Counted from the first letter of the stretch, positions 22,785 through 32,267 are shown. The stretch is DNA of 52,277 bases from Polyangia bacterium (GCA_036268875.1 DATATI010000032.1:1-52277), one strand, 5' to 3'. Translations and numbers: made by a program. Notes: generated by a model from the sequence alone, not told the origin.

Positions 22785-24014
22785 GTGTCAGCCGGTAATG
22801 GGGCGGGCAAGTCCATCTTGATCTCCGGCGCCGGCATCGCCGGTCCGGCATTGGCGTATTGGCTTTTGCGCTATGGATTGCAACCGACGCTGATCGAACG
22901 GGCTCCCCGGCGGCGCACCGGCGGATATGTCATCGATTTTTGGGGCGCGGGCTACGATTTGACCGAGCGCATGGGGTTGTTGCCGGCCGTCCTGCAGGCG
23001 GGCTATCAGGTCAAGGAGGTCCGTCTGGTGGGCGCCACCGGGCGCCGGATCGGCGGATTCGACGTCCAGCTGTTCCGCGAGGCCACCCAAGGCCGCTTCA
23101 CCAGCCTGCCGCGCGGCGACCTGGCGGCGATCCTGCACCGCGCGATCGAGGGCCGCGCCCCGACCACCTTCGACGACTCGGTCACGAGGATCGAAGACGG
23201 TGAGACGAATGCCCTGGTACACTTCGCGCGCGGACCGTCGCGGCGCTTCGATATCGTGATCGGGGCCGACGGGCTGCACTCGGTGGTGCGGGCCCTGAGT
23301 TTCGGCGCGGAATCTCGTTTCGAGCGATCTCTCGGATACACCGTGGCGGCGTTCGAGGTGGGTGGCTATCGGCCGCGGGATGAAGATGTCTATCTCGGCT
23401 ACAGCGTCCCGGGGCGACAGATCTCCCGGTTTTCCATGCGCGGCGATCGCACCATGTTTCTGTTCGTGGCGGCGGACCAAGCCGGGCTCAGCGTGGGAGG
23501 CGATCAAGATCTGACGGCGCAGAAGGCTTACTTGCGATCGCGGTTCGATAGTCCGGATTGGGAGTGCCGACAGATATTGGCCGCCCTTGAGCACAGCGAC
23601 GATCTTTACTTCGATCGCGTGAGCCAGATCCGAATGGAGCACTGGTGGAAAGACCATGTCGCGTTGGTGGGCGATGCCGCGTTCGCGCCTTCTCTGCTGG
23701 CGGGACAGGGCTCGGCGCTGGCGATCATCGGCGGGTATGTCCTGGCGGGCGAGATCGCCCGGGCCGTCCGCCGTTCCCAGCCAATTGACACGGCCTTTGC
23801 CGCCTACGAGCGGGCGTTGCGCCCATTCATGCTGCACAAACAGGACGCTGCAGCGGGGTTCGCGGTCGCATTCGCTCCCAGGACTCGCCTGGGGATCTTT
23901 CTGCGCAACCAGGTGACGAAATTAATGGCGCTTCCTTACGTCGCAAAGCTGGCTTTCGGATCAAGCCTCCTCGACAAGATCGACCTGCCCGACGATTCCG
24001 ACCTCGAGCCATGA
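22785..24014 (+). CDS. FAD-dependent monooxygenase (PHBH fold, TetX-like group)
   Basis: The 409-residue protein has an N-terminal Rossmann motif GAGIAGPALA, a GADGLHS motif (NADPH/FAD DG box) and the GDAAFAPSLLAGQGSALAI box that binds the FAD ribityl chain. This gives a class A flavoprotein hydroxylase or tetracycline-inactivating type of enzyme. The GTG start at 22785 is chosen because AAGGAGG sits five bases ahead; the longer frame upstream runs inside the M50 gene. It probably belongs to the same transcription unit as the two genes before it. Substrate is unknown; sequence alone does not show tetracycline activity. Confidence 0.8.
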   Translation: MSAGNGAGKSILISGAGIAGPALAYWLLRYGLQPTLIERAPRRRTGGYVIDFWGAGYDLTERMGLLPAVLQAGYQVKEVRLVGATGRRIGGFDVQLFREATQGRFTSLPRGDLAAILHRAIEGRAPTTFDDSVTRIEDGETNALVHFARGPSRRFDIVIGADGLHSVVRALSFGAESRFERSLGYTVAAFEVGGYRPRDEDVYLGYSVPGRQISRFSMRGDRTMFLFVAADQAGLSVGGDQDLTAQKAYLRSRFDSPDWECRQILAALEHSDDLYFDRVSQIRMEHWWKDHVALVGDAAFAPSLLAGQGSALAIIGGYVLAGEIARAVRRSQPIDTAFAAYERALRPFMLHKQDAAAGFAVAFAPRTRLGIFLRNQVTKLMALPYVAKLAFGSSLLDKIDLPDDSDLEP

Positions 24015-24183
24015 GCCGGCGCGGTCGGCGGCGGCGCCGGAGCGGCGACGAATCGGTCCTTCACTTATCCTGCCTTGTTTAGCCCGTGGAGCGACCCAAT
24101 GTTCTCCGCTCTGAGCAGTCGACGAGCCGCAGGCGCTCCCTTCGGTGGAGCAGAAAAGAGCAGTGGCCTCCGGGCGGTACATC

Positions 24184-26304
24184 ATGCAGACAGGACGAAG
24201 TTGCAGTGCTTTCGGTCGAGGAGGCGCCGCGCTGGCGGCCCTGCTGGCGCTCGGTACCGAGGTGAGCAGCTGCGCCACCCCACGCGCACCAGCACCCCTG
24301 GCGCAGCGACCGGCGCGTGCGCCAGAGCAGGCGGCGCCGCCGGCCATCGACCTGTCGATCATCGACAGGAAGGTGGATCCCTGCCAGGACTTGTACCAAT
24401 TTTCGTGCGGCGGCTGGCTGGACGCGACGACGATCCCCGCCGACCGGCCGGCCTGGAGCCGAACCCTCTCGGAGATCAACGAAAGGAACCTGGACACGCT
24501 GCGCGGGATCTTGGAGCACGACGCGGTGAGCGCCGGCGCCGATCCGGAGGGGCGAAAGCTCGGCGATCTTTACGCGGCCTGTATGGATCCGAATCAGGCA
24601 GAGGCGGCGTCGCGCGCGACGCTGGCGGGGGAGATGGCCCTCATCGCGGACTTCTCTCCCCGCGGCGCCACACCGACAGGACCGGGCTTCGCCGCACTCG
24701 TCGCCAGGCTGCACCGGGACGGCGCGGACGAGCTGTTCGACTTTGGATCCCAGCAGGACTTCAAGGACGCGCGCCGCATGATCGCCGCCGCGGACCAGGC
24801 GGGCCTGGGATTGCCCGACCGTGACTATTACCTGGCCGATGACGCGCGAGCGGCCGAGATCCGCCTGCGGTACCAAGCATACGTGGCCAGCGTCTTCCGG
24901 TTGGCTGGGTCTTCCGATGCGCTGGCGCGCGAGAACGCCGGCGCGGTGTTCACGATCGAGACGGCCCTGGCGCGCGCGTCGATGCCGCGCGATCAACGCC
25001 GCGATCCGGAGAACATCTACCACCTGGTCAATCGTGATCAGCTGGTACACCTGGTGCCGCGCTTTGATTGGAACGAGTACTTCCTGGCCTTGGGGCGTCC
25101 CGAGATCGATTCGATCAACATGGTGTCGCCGCCCTTCTTTCAGGGGCTGAACGACGTCCTGACGCGGATGCCCTCGTCGGCACTGCGCGCCTATCTGGCC
25201 TGGCACGTCATTGAAAGATCGATCCCCGCCTTGGGCAGCGCATTCGTCGAGGCCGAGTTCGCCTTCCAGGCGCACACCTTCGGGGGACAGCAGGCGATCC
25301 TGCCTCGCTGGAAACGCTGCGTGGCGATGGTCGACGGATCGATGGGCCAGGCCCTGGGTAAGGGTTTCGTCGCCGCTCGGTTCGGCGCCGCCGGCAAGAG
25401 CCGCGCCCAGGGCCTGGTCGCGGCGCTGGAGGCGGCGATGCGCGACGACCTGGAGGAGGTTGCCTGGATGGACGTCCCGACCCGCGCCGCGGCGCTGGGA
25501 AAGCTGGCGGCGCTGCAGAATCAGACCGGCTATCCAGCGCGGTGGCGCGACTACAGCGCCCTGGTCGTCGATCGATCAAGCGATCTGGCCAACCGAATGC
25601 GGGCCTCGGCTTTCGAAATGGATCGACAGCTTGCAAAAATCGGGCGCTCCGTCGATCGCGACGACTGGGTGATGTCGCCGCAGACGGTGAACGCCTACTA
25701 CGATCCGTCTTTGAACGAGATGGTCCTTCCGGCCGGCATTCTGCAGCCGCCGTTGTTCTGGCCGGCCCGCGACAGCAGGCTGGCCTTCGGCGCTATCGGC
25801 GTCATTGCCGGCCACGAGCTGACGCACGGTTTCGACGACCAGGGCCGGAAGTTCGACGGGCAGGGCAACCTGCGCGAGTGGTGGACGCCGGCCGTCGAGC
25901 GCGCCTTCAACGACAGTGTCCAGTGCGTGGTCTCGCAGTACGACGGCTACACCGTGTTGCCCGGCGTGCACGTGCAGGGCAAGCTGACCGCGGGAGAGAA
26001 CATCGCCGACATGGGTGGCCTGCGCCTCGGGTATCGGGCGTTCCGGGAAGCGACGCGGGCATCTCCGATCGGGGCCGGGGCGGAGAATTTCACACCCGAA
26101 CAGCAGTTCTTCGTGACCTTCGCGCAATCGTGGTGCACGAAACGACGAGACGAGTACGCGCGCCTGATGGCGACCGTCGACGTGCACGCGCCGCCCCGCT
26201 ACCGCGTCAACGGCGCAGCCGCCGACCTCGAGGGTTTTCGGGAGGCGTTTGCCTGCCACGCCGGCGCGGCCCTGGCGCCTGCGCGCGGGTGCCGCGTGTG
26301 GTGA
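24184..26304 (+). CDS. M13-family (neprilysin/PepO-like) metallopeptidase lipoprotein
   Basis: A 706-residue zinc peptidase with a lipobox-type signal (EVSSC, Cys31). The N-terminal part has DPCQDLYQFSCGGW, typical of M13. The catalytic site HELTH (residues 544-548) is followed by GFDDQGRKFD, and the third ligand lies in ENIADMGG (Glu605, Asp609). The protein ends GCRVW, the C-terminal Cys-x-x-Trp of the family. It degrades oligopeptides outside the cytoplasm. ATG 24184 starts the signal peptide; a GTG 39 bases upstream is in frame but less likely. Confidence 0.88.
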   Translation: MQTGRSCSAFGRGGAALAALLALGTEVSSCATPRAPAPLAQRPARAPEQAAPPAIDLSIIDRKVDPCQDLYQFSCGGWLDATTIPADRPAWSRTLSEINERNLDTLRGILEHDAVSAGADPEGRKLGDLYAACMDPNQAEAASRATLAGEMALIADFSPRGATPTGPGFAALVARLHRDGADELFDFGSQQDFKDARRMIAAADQAGLGLPDRDYYLADDARAAEIRLRYQAYVASVFRLAGSSDALARENAGAVFTIETALARASMPRDQRRDPENIYHLVNRDQLVHLVPRFDWNEYFLALGRPEIDSINMVSPPFFQGLNDVLTRMPSSALRAYLAWHVIERSIPALGSAFVEAEFAFQAHTFGGQQAILPRWKRCVAMVDGSMGQALGKGFVAARFGAAGKSRAQGLVAALEAAMRDDLEEVAWMDVPTRAAALGKLAALQNQTGYPARWRDYSALVVDRSSDLANRMRASAFEMDRQLAKIGRSVDRDDWVMSPQTVNAYYDPSLNEMVLPAGILQPPLFWPARDSRLAFGAIGVIAGHELTHGFDDQGRKFDGQGNLREWWTPAVERAFNDSVQCVVSQYDGYTVLPGVHVQGKLTAGENIADMGGLRLGYRAFREATRASPIGAGAENFTPEQQFFVTFAQSWCTKRRDEYARLMATVDVHAPPRYRVNGAAADLEGFREAFACHAGAALAPARGCRVW

Positions 26305-26346
26305 ACAGCAGCAACACGGCCGAAGCTCATCACACGCTGTCAGCGC

Positions 26347-26685
26347 TCACCCTTTCTTGTGGGATGACGCTTGCGCGGCCTTGTTGCCCGGCTTGGCGCT
26401 GTCTTTCTTCGCCGGTGTCAACTGGGCGTGCTCGGCTCCCTTCGCCGCTGCGGCTTTCCCGGGTTGCGCGGTCGCTAGCTTGGCCGTCAGGTCGGCGACC
26501 TGAGAGGTCAGCTCTTTCTCATGGGTGTGGGCGGTATCGAGCTGGGTCTTCAGGCCGTCGCGCTCAGTGGTGACGCTCGTGAGGTCGGCCTTTGTCTTTT
26601 CCAGATCGGCCTTCGACGAATCGCAGCCTGCCATCGCGACAGCCGCGACGAGAGCGCTCCCGAGAAATATGGTGTGAACCTTCAT
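26347..26685 (-). CDS. Small coiled-coil lipoprotein
   Basis: A 112-residue lipoprotein with signal peptide and lipobox MAGC (Cys21), followed by a heptad-rich coiled coil (DLEKTKADLTSVTTERDGLK and ELTSQVADLTAKL). The tail is Lys/Ala-rich. It resembles Lpp-like or envelope-spacer lipoproteins in design, but is not a close Lpp relative, so the role is inferred. It converges with the M13 gene, leaving 42 bases between the stops with no clear terminator. Confidence 0.7.
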   Translation of the reverse strand: MKVHTIFLGSALVAAVAMAGCDSSKADLEKTKADLTSVTTERDGLKTQLDTAHTHEKELTSQVADLTAKLATAQPGKAAAAKGAEHAQLTPAKKDSAKPGNKAAQASSHKKG

Positions 26686-26826
26686 CTCATGATCCTCCGT
26701 GGGTTTGTCCTGCGTCGACGGGCGATTCGGTCGACAGGGTCGACCTCGCTCTCAGCATCTTTCATTCCAAAGCCACCAGGCCGGCAATGCCGACCAGCAC
26801 GTTTCGCGACGTTTGTTTTTGGGACG

Positions 26827-28665
26827 CTACGCGCGCGATCGGTAGTTTTCCGAACGAGCTGCGGGCGGCGTCACCCGGTCGGCGGACCCGCCGGCGCCTC
26901 CATCGAGGCGCGCGCGATAGGCCCGCAGGATGCTCCGGTGCGTGAGCCAGCCGATCGCCGCCCGCTCCTGATTCAGAACTGCCAGCCCGGGCAAGTCATC
27001 GCCCACCAGGGCGTGCAACGCCCCGTCCAGTTTGTCGTCGGGCTTCACCGTCGGCGCTCCCTTGGCCAGATCGCCGATCGCCACGTCTGATCGGCTGGTG
27101 CGTATCGCGGTCTCCACCTCGCGCGCAGTGATGAGCCCGCGGTACCGTCCGTCGTCGTCGACGACGGGCAGCACGTCGCGGTGCTCGTCGGACAGCCGCT
27201 TGATCGCCGTGGCCAGCGCTTCGCTTTGGTGCAGCGGGCGGGGAATCGGTTCCATGGCGTCCTTGACGGCCATGCCCTCGATGGGATTGGCGGCGGGCTG
27301 GCGGGACAGATCGATTCCGCGCCGGCGCAGCTTCAACGTGTAGATCGTGTCGCGGGTAATCAGGTTGGCGATCCAGGTCGCCACCGCCACGGCGGAGAGC
27401 AGCGGCAGGATGATCCGGTACTCGCCCGTCAATTCGAAGATGATGATCACCGCGGTCAGCGGGGCGCGCGCCGCCGCCGCGAACAGCGCGCCCATCCCGA
27501 TCAGTCCATACGCGCCCGCGGGTCCGGTGATGGTCGGCGCCAGCCGGTGCAGGAGATCTCCGTAGCCCGAGCCCAGCATCGCCCCGATGAACATCGACGG
27601 CGCAAAGACTCCGCCCGAGCCTCCCATCCCGATGGTCACACTGGTGGCGACGATCTTGCCGGCGAGCAGGAGCATCAATAGCGAGAAGGTGTATCGGCTG
27701 GCGATCGCCTGCTCCATCACCGGATATCCGACGCCGTACATCTGCGGCAGCGCCAGCAAGATCAGCCCCAGCAACACGCCGCCCACCGCGGGTCGCAATC
27801 CCTCCGGCCCACGCCAGAGGCGTTCGACGAGATCCTCGATGGCGTAAAGGACGCGGACGAACCCGATGCCGGCCAGCGCCGCCAGCAAGCCGAGGCCGGC
27901 ATAAAGCCCGTACTCCCAGTTGGACGCCACTTCGAAGGCGGGCAGGGCCAAAAACGCCTTTGCGCCGAACGCCGCCCGGCCAATGATGTTCGCCGCCACC
28001 GACGACAGCACCACCACGCCGAAGGGCTCGGCCTCGAAATCGCGCAGGATCAGCTCCAGCGCGAAGACCACGCCGGCGATGGGCGCGTTGAAGGTGGCGG
28101 AGATCCCGCCCGCCGCGCCGCAGGCCACCAGCAGGCGCAGACGCGACTCCGGCACGCGCAGCAGTTGCCCCAGCGCCGATCCCAGCGCCGAGCCGATCTG
28201 GACGATCGGACCCTCGCGCCCGACGGAGCCGCCCGAGCCGATACAGAGAGCCGAGGCCAGCGACTTGACGATCGCCACCCGCGGGCGGATGCGCGCGCCG
28301 CCCTCCGCCACCGCCAACATCACCTCGGGAACGCCGTGGCCGCGCGCCTCGGGGGCGAACCGGGCGATCAAGGGGCCGTACAGAAGCCCGCCCACCACCG
28401 GCGCCAGCGGCAAGAACCAGACGCCCAGCGCCGCCACGAAGGGGTTGGCGGCATGGTCGGCGGCGCTGTAGTCGGGGTGGCCGGTGAAGACGATCGTCAG
28501 CCACATGATGAGATAACGGAACAGGACCGCGCCCAGCCCGGCGCCGATCCCGACCGCCAGCGCCAAGATGGCCAGGCCGCGGGTGCGGCCATGCACCCAG
28601 TCGAAAAGCCTTTTGCCTGTCGCGGGCGCGGGCAAGGTTCGTTGACGTGACTTGGCTTCAGTCAT
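26827..28665 (-). CDS. ClC-family chloride channel/antiporter with C-terminal CBS pair
   Basis: The 612-residue protein has a ClC domain of about 440 residues with the selectivity-filter motifs GSGGSVGREGPIVQ (gating Glu in GREGP) and GMGGSGGVFAPSMFIGA, and a C-terminal CBS pair (PIPRPLHQSEALATAI to LITAREVE, then APTVKPDDKLDGAL to IGWLTHRSILRAY). The gating glutamate is present. The proton-glutamate position cannot be read with confidence, so channel versus H+/Cl- antiporter is open. CBS pairs commonly bind adenosine nucleotides and regulate transport. Ten bases separate it from the upstream STAS gene on the same strand. Confidence 0.88.
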   Translation of the reverse strand: MTEAKSRQRTLPAPATGKRLFDWVHGRTRGLAILALAVGIGAGLGAVLFRYLIMWLTIVFTGHPDYSAADHAANPFVAALGVWFLPLAPVVGGLLYGPLIARFAPEARGHGVPEVMLAVAEGGARIRPRVAIVKSLASALCIGSGGSVGREGPIVQIGSALGSALGQLLRVPESRLRLLVACGAAGGISATFNAPIAGVVFALELILRDFEAEPFGVVVLSSVAANIIGRAAFGAKAFLALPAFEVASNWEYGLYAGLGLLAALAGIGFVRVLYAIEDLVERLWRGPEGLRPAVGGVLLGLILLALPQMYGVGYPVMEQAIASRYTFSLLMLLLAGKIVATSVTIGMGGSGGVFAPSMFIGAMLGSGYGDLLHRLAPTITGPAGAYGLIGMGALFAAAARAPLTAVIIIFELTGEYRIILPLLSAVAVATWIANLITRDTIYTLKLRRRGIDLSRQPAANPIEGMAVKDAMEPIPRPLHQSEALATAIKRLSDEHRDVLPVVDDDGRYRGLITAREVETAIRTSRSDVAIGDLAKGAPTVKPDDKLDGALHALVGDDLPGLAVLNQERAAIGWLTHRSILRAYRARLDGGAGGSADRVTPPAARSENYRSRA

Positions 28666-28675
28666 CGCACCGGAC

Positions 28676-29089
28676 TTAGGTCGTCCGAGGCTTGTCGAAC
28701 AGGTCCGATCGCGCCCTCCTGGGTGAGTCGTCGCCGGTCTCCAAGATCGTCCCCGGCGCAGTTACAGCCGCACCGCTCATCGGTTGTGCGTCGTCCAGCA
28801 GCAGCCGATCGAGGCGGAGGAGTTTCAGGATCGCCAGCGGTTGACCTTGCGGCTCGCGGAGCACGACGTCGCAGTCCCGTCGCCGCATCCGCTTGTAGAA
28901 CTGGAATAGAAGGCGAACGCCAACACCGTCGATAAGGCGTAGCTGCTTCAAATTGATTTCCACCAGCGGTCGCTGCTGGGCAGCGCTCTCGTCGAGCGCT
29001 TGGCAAAACTTGCCCGCCGTGTTGGCGTCCAGTTCGCCGGCGATCGCGATGTTCGTGCTCTCGGAACTCGTCACGATTGAAAAACGCAT
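28676..29089 (-). CDS. STAS-domain protein lacking the conserved phosphoserine
   Basis: A 137-residue protein whose first 90 residues match the STAS (anti-sigma-factor antagonist-like) fold: VTSSESTNIAIAGELDANTA, then LVEINLKQLRLIDGVGVRLL. At the turn where SpoIIAA-type antagonists have the phosphorylated serine (D-S-S-G), this protein reads IDGVG, so the key Ser is missing. The C-terminal 45 residues are a low-complexity tail. The ATG at 29089 follows GAGGGGAGCT. The ClC channel gene begins ten bases after the stop, so the two are probably one operon and the STAS protein may act on the channel. That pairing is an inference. Confidence 0.75.
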   Translation of the reverse strand: MRFSIVTSSESTNIAIAGELDANTAGKFCQALDESAAQQRPLVEINLKQLRLIDGVGVRLLFQFYKRMRRRDCDVVLREPQGQPLAILKLLRLDRLLLDDAQPMSGAAVTAPGTILETGDDSPRRARSDLFDKPRTT

Positions 29090-29283
29090 AGCTCCCCTCG
29101 GCCCAACCATTCCCATTCAAAACGAAAAGCAAGTTCCGTTCCGGCCTGGATCTTCGGCGCAAACCCGGAATCGTCGGCATCACCGCTGACCTGACGGAAC
29201 GCCGATCGGCTAAAGATCGCCCATTTCAAATGGCGTCGGGTAAGGGAATGAACGCCTCGCGCCGCCCGGCTTTGCGGTTGCCT

Positions 29284-29826
29284 TCAGATCGCCTGTTTCC
29301 CGGCGTCGATCTCGGTGCTGGGTCGCGGCGCGGCGTATCTTCCTTGCGACAGATCAATGATGTGCTGAACCACCCGCGCGATCGAATAGGCCGCCATGAT
29401 GACGCCGGAGATTGGCATCACCACGTACCAGTACGCCTTCGAGATGGAAAAGACTGGCGACGTGTCACTGGCGCCATCGATCAGCACGTAGGACTCGTAG
29501 ACGAACAGGATGAGGAAAGGCAGACAAAGAAACTCGGTGATCAAGGCCAGGATCTTGCGCTGGCGATCGGTCTTGAGGACCAGGTCCGCCACCATGGTTA
29601 TCGCGAAGTGCCCTTTTTCTCGCCACAGCGCCGCTGCGCCCAGGAAAACCAACCACCCGAAAAAGAACTCGACCACCTCGTCGGTCCAGGCCGCCGAGCC
29701 GATGCTGAACAGGCGAATGACCACGATGAAGGTCACCAGGAGCATCAGCGACGCAGTGGTGGCGATCATCAGCGCCGACAAGATACGTCCGACGAGGGTG
29801 TCCACTTTCTTCAGCAGCGCGATCAT
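29284..29826 (-). CDS. dctQ: TRAP transporter small membrane subunit, DctQ family
   Basis: A 180-residue membrane protein with four hydrophobic segments, matching the small (Q) subunit of TRAP importers (LIVVIRLFSIGSAAWTDEV-like segment, then WLVFLGAAALWREKGHF). The start ATG at 29826-29824 overlaps the stop of dctM (ATGA). The gene order on this strand is dctP, dctM, dctQ, an unusual permutation of the normal P-Q-M. Substrate cannot be predicted from the membrane subunits. Confidence 0.85.
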   Translation of the reverse strand: MIALLKKVDTLVGRILSALMIATTASLMLLVTFIVVIRLFSIGSAAWTDEVVEFFFGWLVFLGAAALWREKGHFAITMVADLVLKTDRQRKILALITEFLCLPFLILFVYESYVLIDGASDTSPVFSISKAYWYVVMPISGVIMAAYSIARVVQHIIDLSQGRYAAPRPSTEIDAGKQAI

Positions 29827-31115
29827 GTGGGGCCTCCCATCACCAGATGCGGAAGCCAGGTGACGACGCCAGGAACAAAGGTCGTCAGAATCAGGACCAC
29901 CCCGATCGCCACCATGAACGGGATCAGTTCCTTGGTCAGCTCGATGATCGACACCTTGGCGATCGACGACATCGCGTACAGCACCATGCCCACCGGCGGG
30001 GTGAGCAATCCGATCATCAGATTGAGGGTCATCATGACGCCGAAGTGCACCGGATCAATTCCCAGCCGGGTGACCACTGGATAAAAGACCGGGATGGTCA
30101 TCAACATCACCGCGATGCCTTCCATGAAGCAACCCATGGCCAGCAGGATCATGTTGATGATCACCAGAACCACCCACCTGTTGTTTGAAAGAGACGTCAG
30201 GGCGTTGATCAGGGCATCCGGCACGTGCAAGAAGATCAGCAGCCAACCGAACAGCCCGGCCGCGGCGACGATCCACATCACCTGAGCGGTGGCGGCGGCG
30301 GTCTCGAGAAGGACCTTCGGCAGATCGGAAAATTTGAACTCGCGATAGACGAACTTGCCCAGAAGCAGGGCGTAAAGGCAGGCGACCACCGACGCTTCGG
30401 TCGGGGTGAAGAACCCACCCAGAATGCCGCCCATGATGATCGCCGGGGTCACCACGGCAGCGATGCCATCGGCCAGCGCGCGCACGATCTCCTTGAACGT
30501 GGCTCGTTTCTCCGATGGGTAGCCGCGGCGGCGCGCGGTGATGGCCACCACCACCATCATCGAAATTCCCATCAGAATGCCGGGCAACGCGCCGCCCAGG
30601 AACAGCGAGCCGATCGATACGCCGGTCATCGATCCGAAGATCACCAGCGGAACCGAGGGAGGAATGACCGGTCCCATGGTCGCCGCCGCGCCGGATACCG
30701 CCGCCGCGAAGGCCCTGCCGTATCCGCGTTCGTTCATCGCCTTGACCTGGATGGCGCCCAACCCCATCGCGTCGGCCAAGGCCGAACCCGACATGCCGGC
30801 GAAGATCATCGCCCCCACCACACAGACGTGGCCGAGGCCCCCCCGGATGTGACCGACCAGGGCCAGCGCGACCTTGAAGATCCGCTTGGTCATGCCGCCG
30901 GTGTTCATCAGATTTCCGGCCAAGATGAAGAACGGAATTGCCAGCAAGGGGAACGACGTTGTGCTGGCGTAGATTCGCTGCGCCATGATGTTCAACGTGG
31001 ACGCATCGGCCAAGGTCACGAAGCCGATGACGGCCGTCAGTCCCATGGCAACGGCGATCGGCATTCCGATCGCCATCAAGGCGATCAGCAAAGCGAAGAC
31101 AAGAATGGCGTTCAT
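29823..31115 (-). CDS. dctM: TRAP transporter large membrane subunit, DctM family
   Basis: The 430-residue protein has about twelve transmembrane segments and typical DctM signatures (LLAIPFFILAGNLMNTGGMT and VIPPSVPLVIFGS). It forms the transport pathway that moves the solute with sodium. It sits between dctP and dctQ. The 74-base gap before dctM contains a strong hairpin, and the stop overlaps the dctQ start. Confidence 0.9.
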   Translation of the reverse strand: MNAILVFALLIALMAIGMPIAVAMGLTAVIGFVTLADASTLNIMAQRIYASTTSFPLLAIPFFILAGNLMNTGGMTKRIFKVALALVGHIRGGLGHVCVVGAMIFAGMSGSALADAMGLGAIQVKAMNERGYGRAFAAAVSGAAATMGPVIPPSVPLVIFGSMTGVSIGSLFLGGALPGILMGISMMVVVAITARRRGYPSEKRATFKEIVRALADGIAAVVTPAIIMGGILGGFFTPTEASVVACLYALLLGKFVYREFKFSDLPKVLLETAAATAQVMWIVAAAGLFGWLLIFLHVPDALINALTSLSNNRWVVLVIINMILLAMGCFMEGIAVMLMTIPVFYPVVTRLGIDPVHFGVMMTLNLMIGLLTPPVGMVLYAMSSIAKVSIIELTKELIPFMVAIGVVLILTTFVPGVVTWLPHLVMGGPT

Positions 31116-31138
31116 GCGCGATGGTTCCGTTTTGCAAA

Positions 31139-31168
31139 GAAGCCGGCGGATTTCGGGCCGCCGGCTTC
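31139..31168 (-). terminator. Intercistronic hairpin between dctP and dctM
   Basis: GAAGCCGGCGG (31139-31149) and CCGCCGGCTTC (31158-31168) form an 11-base perfect stem around an 8-base loop. Read in the direction of transcription the hairpin is followed by TTTGCAAAA, a partial T-tract. It lies in the gap after dctP and probably terminates part of the transcripts or protects dctP mRNA, so that the binding protein is made in excess over the membrane subunits. Confidence 0.7.
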
Positions 31169-31189
31169 AAGAAAGAAGGGTTGCCTGAA

Positions 31190-32176
31190 CTATTTCTTTC
31201 GCTCTTTGTTCACCATGTCGAGGAACGTCTTCACGTTCTGCGCGCCCGCGTAGGCTTCAATCTTCTTGTAGGCCGGCCCCATCTTGGCGCGAAAGGCGGC
31301 CGGGTTGGGCGTGGTGATCTGCATCTTTGCCGCTTTCAGCTGTTCAATCTGGGCCGCTTCCTGCGACGCCATCGTCTTGCGCATCAACTCGCCGGCGGAC
31401 TGGCTTTCCTCGCGGATGATCTTCTGCTGCTCGGGGGTCAGCGTCGCCCATTTCTTGGCGTTGAAGACGTGAATCATCGAGTTGTAAGCGTGGCGGTCGA
31501 GGGCCAGGTACTTTTGCACCTCGTAAAGCTTGTTCGAGGCGATGACCGAGATCGGGTTCTCTTCGCCGTCGACGACGCCCTGGGACAGCGACATGTAAAG
31601 CTCGGGGAAGGCGATCTTGGTGGCTTGCGCGCCCAACGCTTCCATCGCCGCCTCCAGCTGCATCTCGGGCGGGACGCGGATCTTGAGGCCCTTGACGTCA
31701 TCCGGCACGTTGATCGGGTGCTTGCTGTTGGTGATGTTGCGGAAGCCCCATTCCCAGTTCGACAGCAGAATGAAGCCTTGCTTCTCGGCCAGCGGCGCCA
31801 GCCATTTGGCCGCCGGTCCGTCCAGGGTCCGGTGCGCGTGGGCGAGATCGTCGAACACGAAGGGCAGGACGACCGCGGCGAAGGCCTTCTCGTACTTGTC
31901 CATCTGGCCGTGGGTCGGCAGGGCCATGTCGATGGTCCCCAGCTTCACCTGCTGCAGCTGCTCGGGCGGCGAGCCCAGCTGGTTGGCGGGATAGACCTCG
32001 ACCTTGATCTCGCCTTTCGTCCGCTCCTCGACCCTTTTGGCGAACTGCAGAGCGGCCGCCTGAGCGGGATGATTGGTCTCGGCATAGTGAGCCAGCTTGA
32101 GGACAATCCTGGCTTCGGCAGGTCTTGCGGCGAAAACAACGGCGAGGGCGAGGGCAAGAAGTAGTCGTTTACTCAT
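31190..32176 (-). CDS. dctP: TRAP transporter substrate-binding protein, DctP family
   Basis: A 328-residue exported protein with a clean Sec signal (MSKRLLLALALAVVFAA, cleavage near AEA), then the DctP fold: KLAHYAETNHPAQAAALQFA at the start and GLKIRVPPEMQLEAAMEALG in the middle, which supplies the conserved Arg that grips the carboxylate of the ligand. The ligand is therefore probably a carboxylate, but which one cannot be read. Start at 32176 with GGAGG six bases upstream; the longer in-frame extension has no signal features. A divergent gene starts about 190 bases away, with a perfect palindrome between. Confidence 0.9.
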   Translation of the reverse strand: MSKRLLLALALAVVFAARPAEARIVLKLAHYAETNHPAQAAALQFAKRVEERTKGEIKVEVYPANQLGSPPEQLQQVKLGTIDMALPTHGQMDKYEKAFAAVVLPFVFDDLAHAHRTLDGPAAKWLAPLAEKQGFILLSNWEWGFRNITNSKHPINVPDDVKGLKIRVPPEMQLEAAMEALGAQATKIAFPELYMSLSQGVVDGEENPISVIASNKLYEVQKYLALDRHAYNSMIHVFNAKKWATLTPEQQKIIREESQSAGELMRKTMASQEAAQIEQLKAAKMQITTPNPAAFRAKMGPAYKKIEAYAGAQNVKTFLDMVNKERKK

Positions 32177-32267
32177 GAACGAGCCTCCAATGGTGACGTT
32201 TGACGCGCGGTGTGTGCGAGACGTGTGTGGGGACGCGCTGCTGGGCCACGCCGCTCGTCGCGCACGA

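Noticed and set aside
26996-28504. 500-codon open frame in another phase of the ClC gene
   Set aside because: It is a low-complexity Arg/Gly/Asp sequence lying over a ClC protein whose motifs are fully preserved.
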